NCBI GenBank assembly: GCA_009782475.1
Contig: WRIZ01000001.1
Location: 106,020-154,892, forward strand
From: Oscillospiraceae bacterium
GTDB taxonomy: Bacteria > Bacillota > Clostridia > Oscillospirales > UBA929
Direction of reading: 5' to 3'
Length of the DNA: 48,873 nt
Below are positions 42,030 through 48,873 of the stretch, piece after piece. Each line of letters begins with the position of its first letter. Positions within the stretch are counted from its first letter, which is position 1. Below the pieces are notes generated by a model, which saw nothing but the letters and a program-made list of their open reading frames with translations, searched no databases and had not been told where the DNA came from. The position numbers and the translations under genes are program-made.

Positions 42030-42575
42030 TTACAGATATTTTATCATTTGGATATAATCGCCGCTAGTTTGCAAAAACTCAAACCCATTTTTCTCATAAA
42101 ACTCAATCAGTTTCGGATGTTCATCGCACTCGAGGAAAACAATACGCCCTCCCGCTAGATTATGGATCGAGTAAACAGTATCAAGCGCGTCTCCCAATAG
42201 CGTTTGACCGTCTATCTGATCGTGATACATTTGATTTTTGCCTAATTGACCTAACAATATAGCCTCCGTTGCCTGAACGTCCTTTGAAAAGCCGTCTATT
42301 CTCTTTATGGTGGATTTTGACAAGTTTTCTCCCAATTCAAGGGTTTTAATAGTCAAAGTGAAGTAACCATAAATGATCACCTCACCATCAAGAGCTTTTT
42401 CAATGTCGATCGCCAAAAATGTCCGGCTTTTATGCCGTTTATCAAAATCGAACGCTTTTTCCTTTAGAAAAGCCTCAACGCCTTTATCCTTGCAGGTAAA
42501 ATCTTCAATCGCCGTTCTGTAGCTGGGTTCATTGTCTGTTCCTATGATTTTCTTAACTGCGACATACGTTTTAAT
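42030..42575 (-). CDS. GNAT-type acetyltransferase, likely toxin of a toxin-antitoxin pair; non-standard start
   Basis: The conserved sequence extends well beyond the first ordinary start (TTG at 42416). In the same frame, codons back to 42575 encode NEPSYRTAIEDFTCKDKGVE and FLKEKAFDFDKRHKSRTFLA, clearly part of the protein. No ATG, GTG or TTG lies in that part; the frame opens after a stop at 42581, and an ATT at 42575 lies a good distance after AGGAAGGGTGA. With ATT the product has 181 residues. The GNAT core ends GGRIVFLECDEHPKLIEFYEKNGF (in part: LIEFYEKNGF), the acetyl-CoA-side helix and catalytic Tyr region. GNAT toxins of this size (TacT-like) acetylate charged tRNA. It overlaps the small gene at 42542-42715, the usual antitoxin-toxin order. 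Confidence 0.7.
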   Translation of the reverse strand: MKTYVAVKKIIGTDNEPSYRTAIEDFTCKDKGVEAFLKEKAFDFDKRHKSRTFLAIDIEKALDGEVIIYGYFTLTIKTLELGENLSKSTIKRIDGFSKDVQATEAILLGQLGKNQMYHDQIDGQTLLGDALDTVYSIHNLAGGRIVFLECDEHPKLIEFYEKNGFEFLQTSGDYIQMIKYL

Positions 42576-42715
42576 AACTCATCACCCTTCCTGAGTTCCT
42601 CCGCCATGTCTTTTTTAGGAACATAAGGCTCTCGCGGCTTTTCAAGCCCGTCCGCCAATTTTTCTGCGGCTTCATTTGATAAAATGATCCTTTTATAAAA
42701 TGTTTCCGTTGCCAT
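42542..42715 (-). CDS. Small protein, candidate antitoxin for the GNAT
   Basis: A 57-residue acidic-basic protein starting at ATG 42715 after AGGAGGTG, six bases away. The sequence is mostly helical and charged (KDMAEELRKGDELLKRMSQL). The N-terminal YKRIILSNEAAEKLADGL could be a short DNA-binding or dimerisation element. It precedes and overlaps the GNAT frame by 34 bases in a different frame, typical of type II toxin-antitoxin operons. No known antitoxin family is recognised with confidence. Confidence 0.6.
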   Translation of the reverse strand: MATETFYKRIILSNEAAEKLADGLEKPREPYVPKKDMAEELRKGDELLKRMSQLRKS

Positions 42716-42754
42716 AAAAGCACCTCCTGATCGCATGATTATTATAACGTGAGT

Positions 42755-43513
42755 TTACTTGTTTGTCAAGGATTTCAGGGTTTGAACATCCCGCTCCGTC
42801 ACGTTTTCGTCCAGCTTGGCTCCGGCGATGACGGGCATCCATGCAAGCACGTCCAGTTTATCGATCTTTGCCGTTTTGCAATAAAGTTCTAAATACATCT
42901 TCGCCACATCCTCCCGATAAAGCAGATAGAGAAGGTAAGACCTGCAAACGTCGGCGGCGGGGGTGCCGCTGCACGCATCGACCCAGTCGATGATTTTAAC
43001 ACCTTGAGGCGTTTGCAGCAGATTCAACACGTGAAAATCGCCGTGGCAGAGCTTATCATCGGAGGGCAGCTGTTCCAATCGAAGCAGCAGCTCCTCTTTT
43101 TGCCCGCTATCTAAATGAGATGTATTTTTGATCTTTTTAGCAAGTCTGTCTTTTTGGTTTGGAAACCCCTCGGCGCGGATGTTGTGCGTCATCATTTGCA
43201 AATCGACGGCAATGTTGATATAATCCCGCGCCTTTGCCATATTTTCAAGCATGGATTCACCGAGGGGTTTACCCTTTATGTATTCCATGACAATCGCGGC
43301 TTTGCCGCCATATTCTGTGATCTCAAATACGGCGGGTACAGGCAATCCTGCTTTATATGCCTTTTCTTGCAGGTCGGCCTCATAGCGCGCTTCGGCTTGC
43401 ATATGATCGGCTTTGTATATCTTGACCGCTTTATCTTCATAGTGATAGACGTCGGCCTGCGCCCCGCTGCCAGTCAGCGTCATGTTTGAACTGTCCAATA
43501 TTCCTTTACTCAT
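42755..43513 (-). CDS. Aminoglycoside phosphotransferase (APH)-family kinase
   Basis: A 252-residue cytosolic protein with a small-molecule-kinase fold. The N-lobe has YHYEDKAVKIYKAD with the ATP-binding Lys; the hinge region is GKAAIVMEYIKGKPL. The catalytic loop is LCHGDFHVLNLL (catalytic Asp in HGDFHxxN) and the metal-binding Asp is in VKIIDWVDACSGTPAADV. The family includes antibiotic kinases as well as choline, homoserine and sugar kinases; nothing here shows resistance. It overlaps the stop-start junction of the upstream GNAT gene by four bases (43510-43513), so the two are translated together. Confidence 0.87.
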   Translation of the reverse strand: MSKGILDSSNMTLTGSGAQADVYHYEDKAVKIYKADHMQAEARYEADLQEKAYKAGLPVPAVFEITEYGGKAAIVMEYIKGKPLGESMLENMAKARDYINIAVDLQMMTHNIRAEGFPNQKDRLAKKIKNTSHLDSGQKEELLLRLEQLPSDDKLCHGDFHVLNLLQTPQGVKIIDWVDACSGTPAADVCRSYLLYLLYREDVAKMYLELYCKTAKIDKLDVLAWMPVIAGAKLDENVTERDVQTLKSLTNK

Positions 43514-43953
43514 TGTAAATCTCTCTTGAAATAAACCTTATCCTTCAATTGCACGCCGTGTTCAAAGAGTACCCCATAATGGTCAAGGATATAGTTTTCG
43601 ATGCGATGTGAAAACACAAAGCCGCTGTTTTCATAAAACGGCACGATAACAGGGGTGTCGCCTGTTCCAACCATCATCGCTGTGCCTTTGTTTTTGTAAT
43701 GATCGCAAACGTGATGGATCAAAGCCCTGCCGTATCCCTTTCCTTGAAACTGAGGGTACGTCGCTAGGTTTTGGATCTCGAAAATGCCGTTTCCCTCATC
43801 CGTTACCACGCAGATGCTTTTTAAGTCGTCGTCATATAACGCAAACAGCGTGCCTCTGTCCAAATACTTGTCGATCATATCCTCCTGCTCATCGGCCAAA
43901 AGCAGCAAATCAAGAAAGTCTTTTTTATGTTCGTTGACGATAACGATATTCAA
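43510..43953 (-). CDS. GNAT-family N-acetyltransferase
   Basis: The start is taken as the TTG at 43953, six bases after GGGGGGA; the frame is open further upstream but lacks a site. The product has 147 residues. The acetyl-CoA-binding motif A is IQNLATYPQFQGKGYGRALIHHVCDH (in part: FQGKGYGRALI, Q/R-x-x-G-x-G/A) and motif B is VPFYENSGFVFSHRIENY. It is a typical single-domain acetyltransferase with an unknown acceptor. It forms a two-gene unit with the APH-family kinase; a modifying pair for small molecules is possible but not shown. Confidence 0.85.
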   Translation of the reverse strand: MNIVIVNEHKKDFLDLLLLADEQEDMIDKYLDRGTLFALYDDDLKSICVVTDEGNGIFEIQNLATYPQFQGKGYGRALIHHVCDHYKNKGTAMMVGTGDTPVIVPFYENSGFVFSHRIENYILDHYGVLFEHGVQLKDKVYFKRDLQ

Positions 43954-44058
43954 GCGGAATCCCCCCTGTCTATGATGGTAACATTTCAGCAATTCCATTA
44001 TACAGTGCCAAGCCCGCTAAATCAAGCCAAACACAACATTTTGCCCTCTTTCCATTTC

Positions 44059-44091
44059 CCGACAAATTGTTAAAATTTCCCTTTGTATAAT
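44059..44091 (+). promoter_or_regulatory. spoIIE promoter with long spacer and 0A-like box
   Basis: TATAAT is at 44086-44091. The best -35-like hexamer CCGACA (44059-44064) lies 21 bases upstream, instead of 17. CCCGACAAAT (44058-44067) matches the reverse form of the 0A box (TTCGACAAAT) at eight of ten positions. Spo0A-activated sigma-A promoters of Bacillus spoIIE and spoIIG are known for such long spacers. Confidence 0.55.
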
Positions 44092-44127
44092 GGCTTCGAA
44101 TTTACATAAGATCGGAGCAGGGTAGGT

Positions 44128-46473
44128 ATGAATACAAGGGAAAAACTATTCGGACGGTTGGGGACGGAGGTTTCGCGGCGAGCCGGGGGGGCGGTGTCGC
44201 GCCCGGGCGTGGCGGCGGCCGGGCAGCTGGCTTTGCGGTTCGGCGGGGGGTTCTTGCTCTCCCGGGCGGTGGTGCTGGACGGGATGGCTCCGTTCGGCGC
44301 GGGATGGGTGGCGGCCAACGGCGGGGGGACGCGCGGGCTGGCGGCTGTTCTCGGCGCGATCGCGGGAACAATCACCGCCGCCGGGCAGACGCAATCGCTG
44401 AAATCACTGGCTATCCTCATTCTCATTTACACAGCCGGGGTGCTGTTCCGAGGGACAAGCCCTGCCCGCCATGCCGTCTTCCTGCCCGCCGTCGGGGGGG
44501 CGGTCACGGCCTTTATCGGGATCGTCTTTGTGGCCGGTTCGGGTTTTTCAACGCGCGGCGTCATCCTTTATATAACGGAAATCCTTTTGGTGACCGGCTC
44601 CGGGTTTTTCTATACGCTGGCGTCCGACAGCAGCCGCGCCGAAAAGGGGATGCGCGGGGCTTTCAGCCGTCTTGCCCTGCGCTCAACGCTGCTTTTGGCG
44701 GTAGCGGAAATCGGCTTGTTTGGAATGATACGCCCCGCCCGTGTCGCGGCGGGCATCATGGTGATGCGGGCGGCCTATCTCAGCGGAGCCGGAATGGGCA
44801 GCGCGTCGGGATTGTCGATGGGCTGCATGATGGATCTCTCGCTGGGGTATCCGTTCTTTTCCATGTCCTACGGCGTTTCGGGGCTTCTTTCCGGCGTCTT
44901 CCGCAAGACAGGCAAATTCGCCGCCGCCGTCACCTATGTGCTGGCGGGAGCCATCACCGTTTTGTGGGCGGGCACTCCCCAGCTCCGGCTGGCGGCCTTG
45001 TCGGAAACATTCATGGCGTCGGTCATCTTTATGCTGCTCCCGGCGGCGGCGGGGCGGCGGGTCAGTGTGATCGAAGACTTGGAAGACCGCGGTTCGCGCA
45101 ACAGCGAGAGCGGGCGGCGGACGCGGGAATACACCCGCCGGAAGCTGGAGCAGTGCGCTCTGGCGTTTCAGGAGGTGCATAGCCAGCTTCAGACCGTTTT
45201 CAAACGGCCGAAAAACGATGAAGATGTAGCCCGGGTCTTCGACCGCACCGCCGAGCGTGTCTGCCGCCATTGTGCCTCACGCGGGCAATGCTGGGATCGG
45301 GAGATGGAGAATACATACGGCGTCTTGGGCGGCGTGAGCGGGGTTCTCAACCGCGAAGGGAAGGTGCGCGGCTCGGATTTCCCCCCGTATTTCTCCTCAA
45401 AATGTATCCAGTTCAATAAGTTCGTGCATACCGCCAACGAAGAAATGGCGTCGCTTCTCGGACGCAGGAAATACCGCGCCGGGCTGTCCGAGAGCCGCGC
45501 GCAGGTCTGTCTGCAATATGCGGAGATGGCGAAAACGCTGAGCCATATCGCCGAGCAGGTGGGGGAAGAAGTCTGTTTTGACGAAGAAGCCGAAGCCCGT
45601 ATCCGCAAAGCACTCGAACCCTACCGTCTGCCGCTTTCCATCACGGCGTTGAGTACGCCGGAAGGGCAGAAAAGGGTTGAGATCGAAGGGCGGGGCGCGG
45701 GGCTGCTGCTTGCCCGCGACCGGAGCGGATTATTAAGGACGCTCAGCCAATGCGCCGGATATACCCTCTCGATGCCGGAGCACATCGTCACGCCGTTGGG
45801 AGAAAAATTGGTTTTCGCCGAAGCCGAGCGGCTGAGAGCCGCCATCGGCATCGCGTCGCATAAGAAACAAGGCGAAACGGTCAGCGGGGATTACGGCACA
45901 TGGTTCAAAACAGCCGGCGGCGACGCCCATATCATTCTATCCGACGGCATGGGGTCGGGGCGCGAAGCCGGAGAGCAGTCGTCCAAGATCGTTTCCTTGC
46001 TCGAACGCTTCCTGCGAGCCGGGATCGACCCCCCGTCAGCTCTCAGCACCATCAATTCGACGCTGGTTTTGCGCAACGCCGAGGGCTGTGAATCACTGGT
46101 GACGGTTGACCTTTGTATCTGCAACTTGAAAACGGGGCAGACCCGGTTTTTCAAAAACGGGGCGTCGCCTTCTTATATCAGGCGCAAAAACCGCGTTTCG
46201 CGCATCATGGGGCAGGGCTGGCCGATCGGCATCGGCCTGTCGCCCGCGCCGGGGTCGGGCGTGACCGGCGTCAAACTCGACGCCGGGGATATGATCGTCC
46301 TCACCTCCGACGGCGTTTGCGGCACGGGCGGCGACGCCTGGCTGAGCAAATTTTTGGAAACAAGTGCTGATGTAAGACCAAAAGAACTCGCCGGGCGCAT
46401 CTTGGAACAAGCCGTATTGCAAAGCGGCCGCGGGGATGATATGATGGTGATGGTATTTGCTTTAGGGGAGTGA
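44128..46473 (+). CDS. spoIIE: Stage II sporulation protein E, membrane-bound PP2C phosphatase
   Basis: A 781-residue protein of the usual SpoIIE layout. About ten membrane segments fill residues 20-310, followed by a cytosolic linking region (about 320-560, with the Cys-containing CRHCASRGQCWDRE). A PP2C phosphatase domain runs from about 565 to the end. The metal-binding acids are in IILSDGMGSGREAGEQS (Asp near 606) and IVLTSDGVCGTGGD (Asp near 729). SpoIIE dephosphorylates SpoIIAA in the forespore to free sigma-F and also takes part in the polar septum. It is strong evidence that the host makes endospores. The start ATG is weakly served (GGTAGGT), and the gene is followed by a bidirectional terminator. 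Confidence 0.96.
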   Translation: MNTREKLFGRLGTEVSRRAGGAVSRPGVAAAGQLALRFGGGFLLSRAVVLDGMAPFGAGWVAANGGGTRGLAAVLGAIAGTITAAGQTQSLKSLAILILIYTAGVLFRGTSPARHAVFLPAVGGAVTAFIGIVFVAGSGFSTRGVILYITEILLVTGSGFFYTLASDSSRAEKGMRGAFSRLALRSTLLLAVAEIGLFGMIRPARVAAGIMVMRAAYLSGAGMGSASGLSMGCMMDLSLGYPFFSMSYGVSGLLSGVFRKTGKFAAAVTYVLAGAITVLWAGTPQLRLAALSETFMASVIFMLLPAAAGRRVSVIEDLEDRGSRNSESGRRTREYTRRKLEQCALAFQEVHSQLQTVFKRPKNDEDVARVFDRTAERVCRHCASRGQCWDREMENTYGVLGGVSGVLNREGKVRGSDFPPYFSSKCIQFNKFVHTANEEMASLLGRRKYRAGLSESRAQVCLQYAEMAKTLSHIAEQVGEEVCFDEEAEARIRKALEPYRLPLSITALSTPEGQKRVEIEGRGAGLLLARDRSGLLRTLSQCAGYTLSMPEHIVTPLGEKLVFAEAERLRAAIGIASHKKQGETVSGDYGTWFKTAGGDAHIILSDGMGSGREAGEQSSKIVSLLERFLRAGIDPPSALSTINSTLVLRNAEGCESLVTVDLCICNLKTGQTRFFKNGASPSYIRRKNRVSRIMGQGWPIGIGLSPAPGSGVTGVKLDAGDMIVLTSDGVCGTGGDAWLSKFLETSADVRPKELAGRILEQAVLQSGRGDDMMVMVFALGE

Positions 46474-46491
46474 AAGCCCATATCTCCACAC

Positions 46492-46522
46492 AAAAAAGCC
46501 GCAATCCGCTTGCGGCTTTTTT
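46492..46522. terminator. Bidirectional terminator between spoIIE and the gene at 46543
   Basis: AAAAAAGCCGCA and TGCGGCTTTTTT form a 12-bp stem with a 7-base loop. T-runs lie on both strands, so it serves both convergent genes. Confidence 0.9.
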
Positions 46523-46542
46523 GTTTGCCGTGGTATACTCGG

Positions 46543-46761
46543 TTAGCTGGCGCGGAGCAGTTCCAACGCTTTTTTGTACAGCGGATCCATCTCGCACCCG
46601 CAGCTGCCGCATTCGACGTCGGCTTTCTCAACGGCGGCGATCAGCGTTTCCTTGTCGGCGTCCGATTGGCTGCCCAGCCACGCTTTGGCCGGTGCGTCGA
46701 TGACGTCCCAGCCGCTTTCGGCGAATTTGGTGACGATGCCGGTCAGTTCTTGGCTTGCCAT
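46543..46761 (-). CDS. Small cytosolic protein with CxxCxC cluster, unknown function
   Basis: A 72-residue protein starting at ATG 46761 after GAGGAGG; upstream in-frame codons lie in the promoter. It is helical (LTGIVTKFAESGWDVIDAPA, then ETLIAAVEKADVE), with a metal-like cluster CGSCGCEMDPLYKKALELL (Cys-x2-Cys-x-Cys) near the C-terminus. A TGC-TATAAT extended -10 on the minus strand (46795-46803) is its likely promoter. I recognise no family. Confidence 0.7.
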   Translation of the reverse strand: MASQELTGIVTKFAESGWDVIDAPAKAWLGSQSDADKETLIAAVEKADVECGSCGCEMDPLYKKALELLRAS

Positions 46762-46867
46762 AAGGTAGTCCTCCTCTATGTACTTAGTAAAACGATTATA
46801 GCACACAAACTGGACAACTATATGTCATATTTAACATAAAGTTTCCTGATATGAAGGATGTGAACGA

Positions 46868-47899
46868 ATGCCGGAGATTCTCGTAACGGTGACAGGTTAT
46901 GCCGCCGACGGAAGCGGCGTGGCGCGTCTGCCCGACGGGCGGGTCGCTTTCATTCCAGGCGCGGCGCGGGAAGATGTTGTTGAAATCAATATCATCAAAA
47001 AGCGCCCAAGAAGCTGCCGTGCCGAAATAACCCGCATCCTCCAGCCGTCGCCGCACCGCGCCGAGCCGGATTGCCCTGTCTATCCGGCGTGCGGCGGCTG
47101 TGACTTCCGGCATATCACCTATGAGGAAGAGCTGCGGGCAAAGCTCGCCCGGATCAACGACGCGCTGGAACGCATCGCCAAAGTGTCCGTCCGCGCCGAC
47201 GAGATTTTGACGACCGGGCAGATCAACGGCTACCGCAACAAAGCCGTCTTTCACTCCGAAGAGCGGGATGGAAAAGCGGTGACCGGGTTTTACCGCCCCA
47301 AGAGCCATATCGTCGTGCCTGTTGACCGCTGCCTGCTGATGCGGGACAAACCCCGTGGGGCGGAGGAGCTGGACGGCTTGACCTTTCAGGTTTCGGAAGG
47401 GTCGTTTTTTCAAGTCAGCACCGGGGCGGCTCTCCTGCTTTGCCAAAAGGCGCGTGAATACGCAGCCCTGACCAAAGAGGAAACCCTCCTTGACCTTTAC
47501 TGCGGCGTCGGGCTGTTCACCCTCTTTTTAGGGCGGGACGCCAAAAACGCGCTGGGTGTGGAAAACAACCCCGCCGCCGTGGCCGACGCGAGGGAAAACG
47601 CGCGCGTCAACGGGTTTTCCCATGTGCAATTCCTCTGCGCCGACGCCGACGAATGGGACGCCGGGGATTTCCATCCCGATTGCGTTGTGGCCGACCCGCC
47701 GCGCAAGGGGTTATCAGGGGAAGCTGTCAACAAGATACTAGAACTGTCGCCCAAAAAGCTCATCTACATCTCCTGCGACCCGGCGACGCTGGCGCGGGAC
47801 ATCAAACTGTTGGAAGGGTACACGGCGCGGTCTGTGACCGCTGTGGACATGTTCCCCCGGACGGCGCATGTGGAGTGCTGCTGTTTGCTGACAAAATAA
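46868..47899 (+). CDS. Compact RlmD/RumA-type 23S rRNA (uracil-5-)-methyltransferase
   Basis: A 343-residue enzyme, about 100 residues shorter than typical RlmD-like proteins. A TRAM RNA-binding domain fills residues 1-55. Three iron-sulfur Cys follow (C69, C75, C78; CPVYPACGGC), with a likely fourth at C155. The SAM-binding region is LLDLYCGVGLFTLFL and the catalytic Cys is C303 (IYISCDPATLARD), with the usual Glu in HVECC. The missing part is the central segment that normally separates the fourth Cys from the block LTFQVSEGSFFQV (at 171-183). All catalytic residues are intact, so the enzyme is probably active. Whether the target is U1939, U747 or another site is unknown. Confidence 0.88.
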   Translation: MPEILVTVTGYAADGSGVARLPDGRVAFIPGAAREDVVEINIIKKRPRSCRAEITRILQPSPHRAEPDCPVYPACGGCDFRHITYEEELRAKLARINDALERIAKVSVRADEILTTGQINGYRNKAVFHSEERDGKAVTGFYRPKSHIVVPVDRCLLMRDKPRGAEELDGLTFQVSEGSFFQVSTGAALLLCQKAREYAALTKEETLLDLYCGVGLFTLFLGRDAKNALGVENNPAAVADARENARVNGFSHVQFLCADADEWDAGDFHPDCVVADPPRKGLSGEAVNKILELSPKKLIYISCDPATLARDIKLLEGYTARSVTAVDMFPRTAHVECCCLLTK

Positions 47900-47932
47900 C
47901 CGGTCTATACTGTAGGCATGGGAGGGATCGCC

Positions 47933-48643
47933 ATGCTTGCGCACGTATGGGAAACCGTCGTCCACGCCGCCGTTTCGATCGGCGCGCTCTTCATCCTCAC
48001 CCGCCTGATGGGCAAAAAACAGATTGCTCAGCTCACCCTTTTTGACTACATCATCGGCATTTCCATCGGTTCGATCGCCGCCGAGGGAGCCATCGACCCC
48101 GGCGTCCCCCTCCCGGTGACGCTGTCCGCGCTGGTCGTCTTCTCCCTCTTTTCCATCATCTTTTCCTATGTCAGCCTCAAAAGTTACACAGGGCGGAAGA
48201 TTTTAGAGGGCAATCCTGTCGTTCTGATCGAAAACGGGATGATCATCGAAAGCGGTTTGAAGAAAGCCCGGCTGAACATCAACGAATTGCTGGAAGAATG
48301 CCGCCAAAAGAACGCGTTTAACCTTTCCGACATAGAATTTGCCATTTTGGAAACCAGCGGCAGGCTGAGCGTTTTGATGAAGTCCTGCCGCCAGCCGCTG
48401 ACGCCGGAGGATATGCAAATCGACGCTGCATATCAGGGCATCTGCACAGGCGTCATCATCGAAGGCAAAGTCTTGCAAAGAGAGCTGTCTATTCTCCGAA
48501 AAGACGAAACATGGCTGGAAGGGGAGCTGCAAAAGCAAGGCATCAACGGCTCTGATAAAGTCCTGCTGGCCTATACCGACAGCGCGGGGAACCTGGTGGC
48601 GTATAAACGCTATGTGACGCCAAGCTCACCGCCGCTGACGTAA
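47933..48643 (+). CDS. DUF421-family (YetF-like) membrane protein
   Basis: The ATG at 47933 follows GGGAGGG and is preferred to one at 47918 without a site. The product has 236 residues. Three membrane segments (about 5-75) include the family block RLMGKKQIAQLTLFDYIIGISIGSIAA (in part: MGKKQIAQLTLFDYI). Two cytosolic-type alpha/beta subdomains follow, with GNPVVLIENGMIIESGLKKARLNI and RQKNAFNLSDIEFAILETSG. DUF421 proteins are widespread in spore formers; some YetF-like members affect germination or spore properties, but the function of this one is not known. It starts 33 bases after the methyltransferase gene and is probably co-transcribed with it. Confidence 0.9.
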   Translation: MLAHVWETVVHAAVSIGALFILTRLMGKKQIAQLTLFDYIIGISIGSIAAEGAIDPGVPLPVTLSALVVFSLFSIIFSYVSLKSYTGRKILEGNPVVLIENGMIIESGLKKARLNINELLEECRQKNAFNLSDIEFAILETSGRLSVLMKSCRQPLTPEDMQIDAAYQGICTGVIIEGKVLQRELSILRKDETWLEGELQKQGINGSDKVLLAYTDSAGNLVAYKRYVTPSSPPLT

Positions 48644-48659
48644 CGCCATTGCGCGTTTC

Positions 48660-48688
48660 TTGACGCGTAATACAGAATATGGTATCCT
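48660..48688 (+). promoter_or_regulatory. Sigma-A promoter near the window end
   Basis: TTGACG (48660-48665), 17 bases, TATCCT (48683-48688). It faces the broken small frame at 48755. Confidence 0.55.
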
Positions 48689-48754
48689 GTGAACAGCAAA
48701 TCTCGGCACTGCCAATAGAGTTTATATAATATATTCCATACGGAGGCGCGAAGT

Positions 48755-48865
48755 TTGAAACAAATTAAAAATCACTCACCATAAAAAGAGCAAGACAATA
48801 AAGACTGCGGTGAGGCAGTCAAAAAAGAGATGGCGATTAAATCGGCAAGAGAACGGTGCCAGTAA
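48755..48865 (+). pseudogene. Small reading frame interrupted by an in-frame stop
   Basis: A TTG at 48755 stands a few bases after the strong site CGGAGG and begins MKQIKNHSP, followed by a TAA at 48782. The same frame continues after the stop for 26 residues (KEQDNKDCGEAVKKEMAIKS...) to a second TAA at 48863. This looks like one short gene of about 36 codons broken by a point mutation. A nine-residue leader peptide is the other reading. No family is recognised. Confidence 0.4.
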
Positions 48866-48873
48866 TAACGTAG

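Noticed and set aside
1-48873. CRISPR arrays, tRNA or rRNA genes, transposases, integrases
   Set aside because: No regularly spaced repeats, cloverleaf-like sequences, rRNA segments or recombinase motifs were seen. The repeats found are single pairs or gene cassettes.

Overview
The window reads as chromosomal DNA of an uncultured, spore-forming, plant-fibre-degrading member of the Clostridia, most like the Oscillospirales/Ruminococcaceae. The reasons are a complete SpoIIE gene, consensus Spo0A boxes, purine-rich Gram-positive ribosome binding sites, TTGACA-17-TATAAT promoters, a diderm-free set of lipoproteins with proline/serine-rich linkers, and many glycoside hydrolases. Most genes are GC-rich; a few islets are visibly AT-rich (about 12.3-13.7 kb and 37.3-38.9 kb). 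No rRNA, tRNA, CRISPR array, transposase or phage gene was seen.

Layout. 1-3 kb: the 3' end of an isochorismatase-like gene, then an islet of four small exported-protein genes bounded by a 78-bp direct repeat of the 3' end of a beta-CASP nuclease gene. 3-6.6 kb: the nuclease, a DUF3795 protein and a GH43 beta-xylosidase. 6.6-11.1 kb: a BlaI-type repressor, a BlaR1-like M56 membrane protease whose extracellular sensor domain is a whole GH10 xylanase, and a cell-surface GH10 xylanase. 11.2-14.4 kb: a DUF4846 lipoprotein, a Spo0A-box-controlled islet with a lipoprotein, and a conserved unknown protein. 14.5-22.5 kb: glycogen phosphorylase, ribulose-phosphate epimerase, a VOC protein, a HAD phosphatase fused to a degenerate receiver and an HPt domain, a lipoprotein, a TIM-barrel protein and an MFS transporter. 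22.5-36 kb: one long minus-strand oligosaccharide-use locus (GH2, solute-binding protein, two permeases, two ATPases, GH3, MATE, GH4). 36-44 kb: lipoproteins, unknown genes, an orphan MsmX-type ATPase, CYTH, DUF4830, a GNAT toxin-antitoxin-like pair, a phosphotransferase and a GNAT. 44-48.9 kb: spoIIE, a small protein, a compact RlmD-type methyltransferase, a DUF421 protein and a broken small reading frame.

The most striking system is at 6.6-11.1 kb. In beta-lactam resistance BlaR1 senses the drug with an extracellular penicillin-binding domain, and its zinc protease domain leads to removal of the BlaI repressor. Here the same architecture is kept, but the sensor is replaced by a xylanase domain, the next gene is a surface xylanase, and the divergent gene is a beta-xylosidase. 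This suggests a xylan- or xylo-oligosaccharide-sensing version of BlaR1/BlaI signalling. The HAD-receiver-HPt fusion is a second unusual signalling protein.
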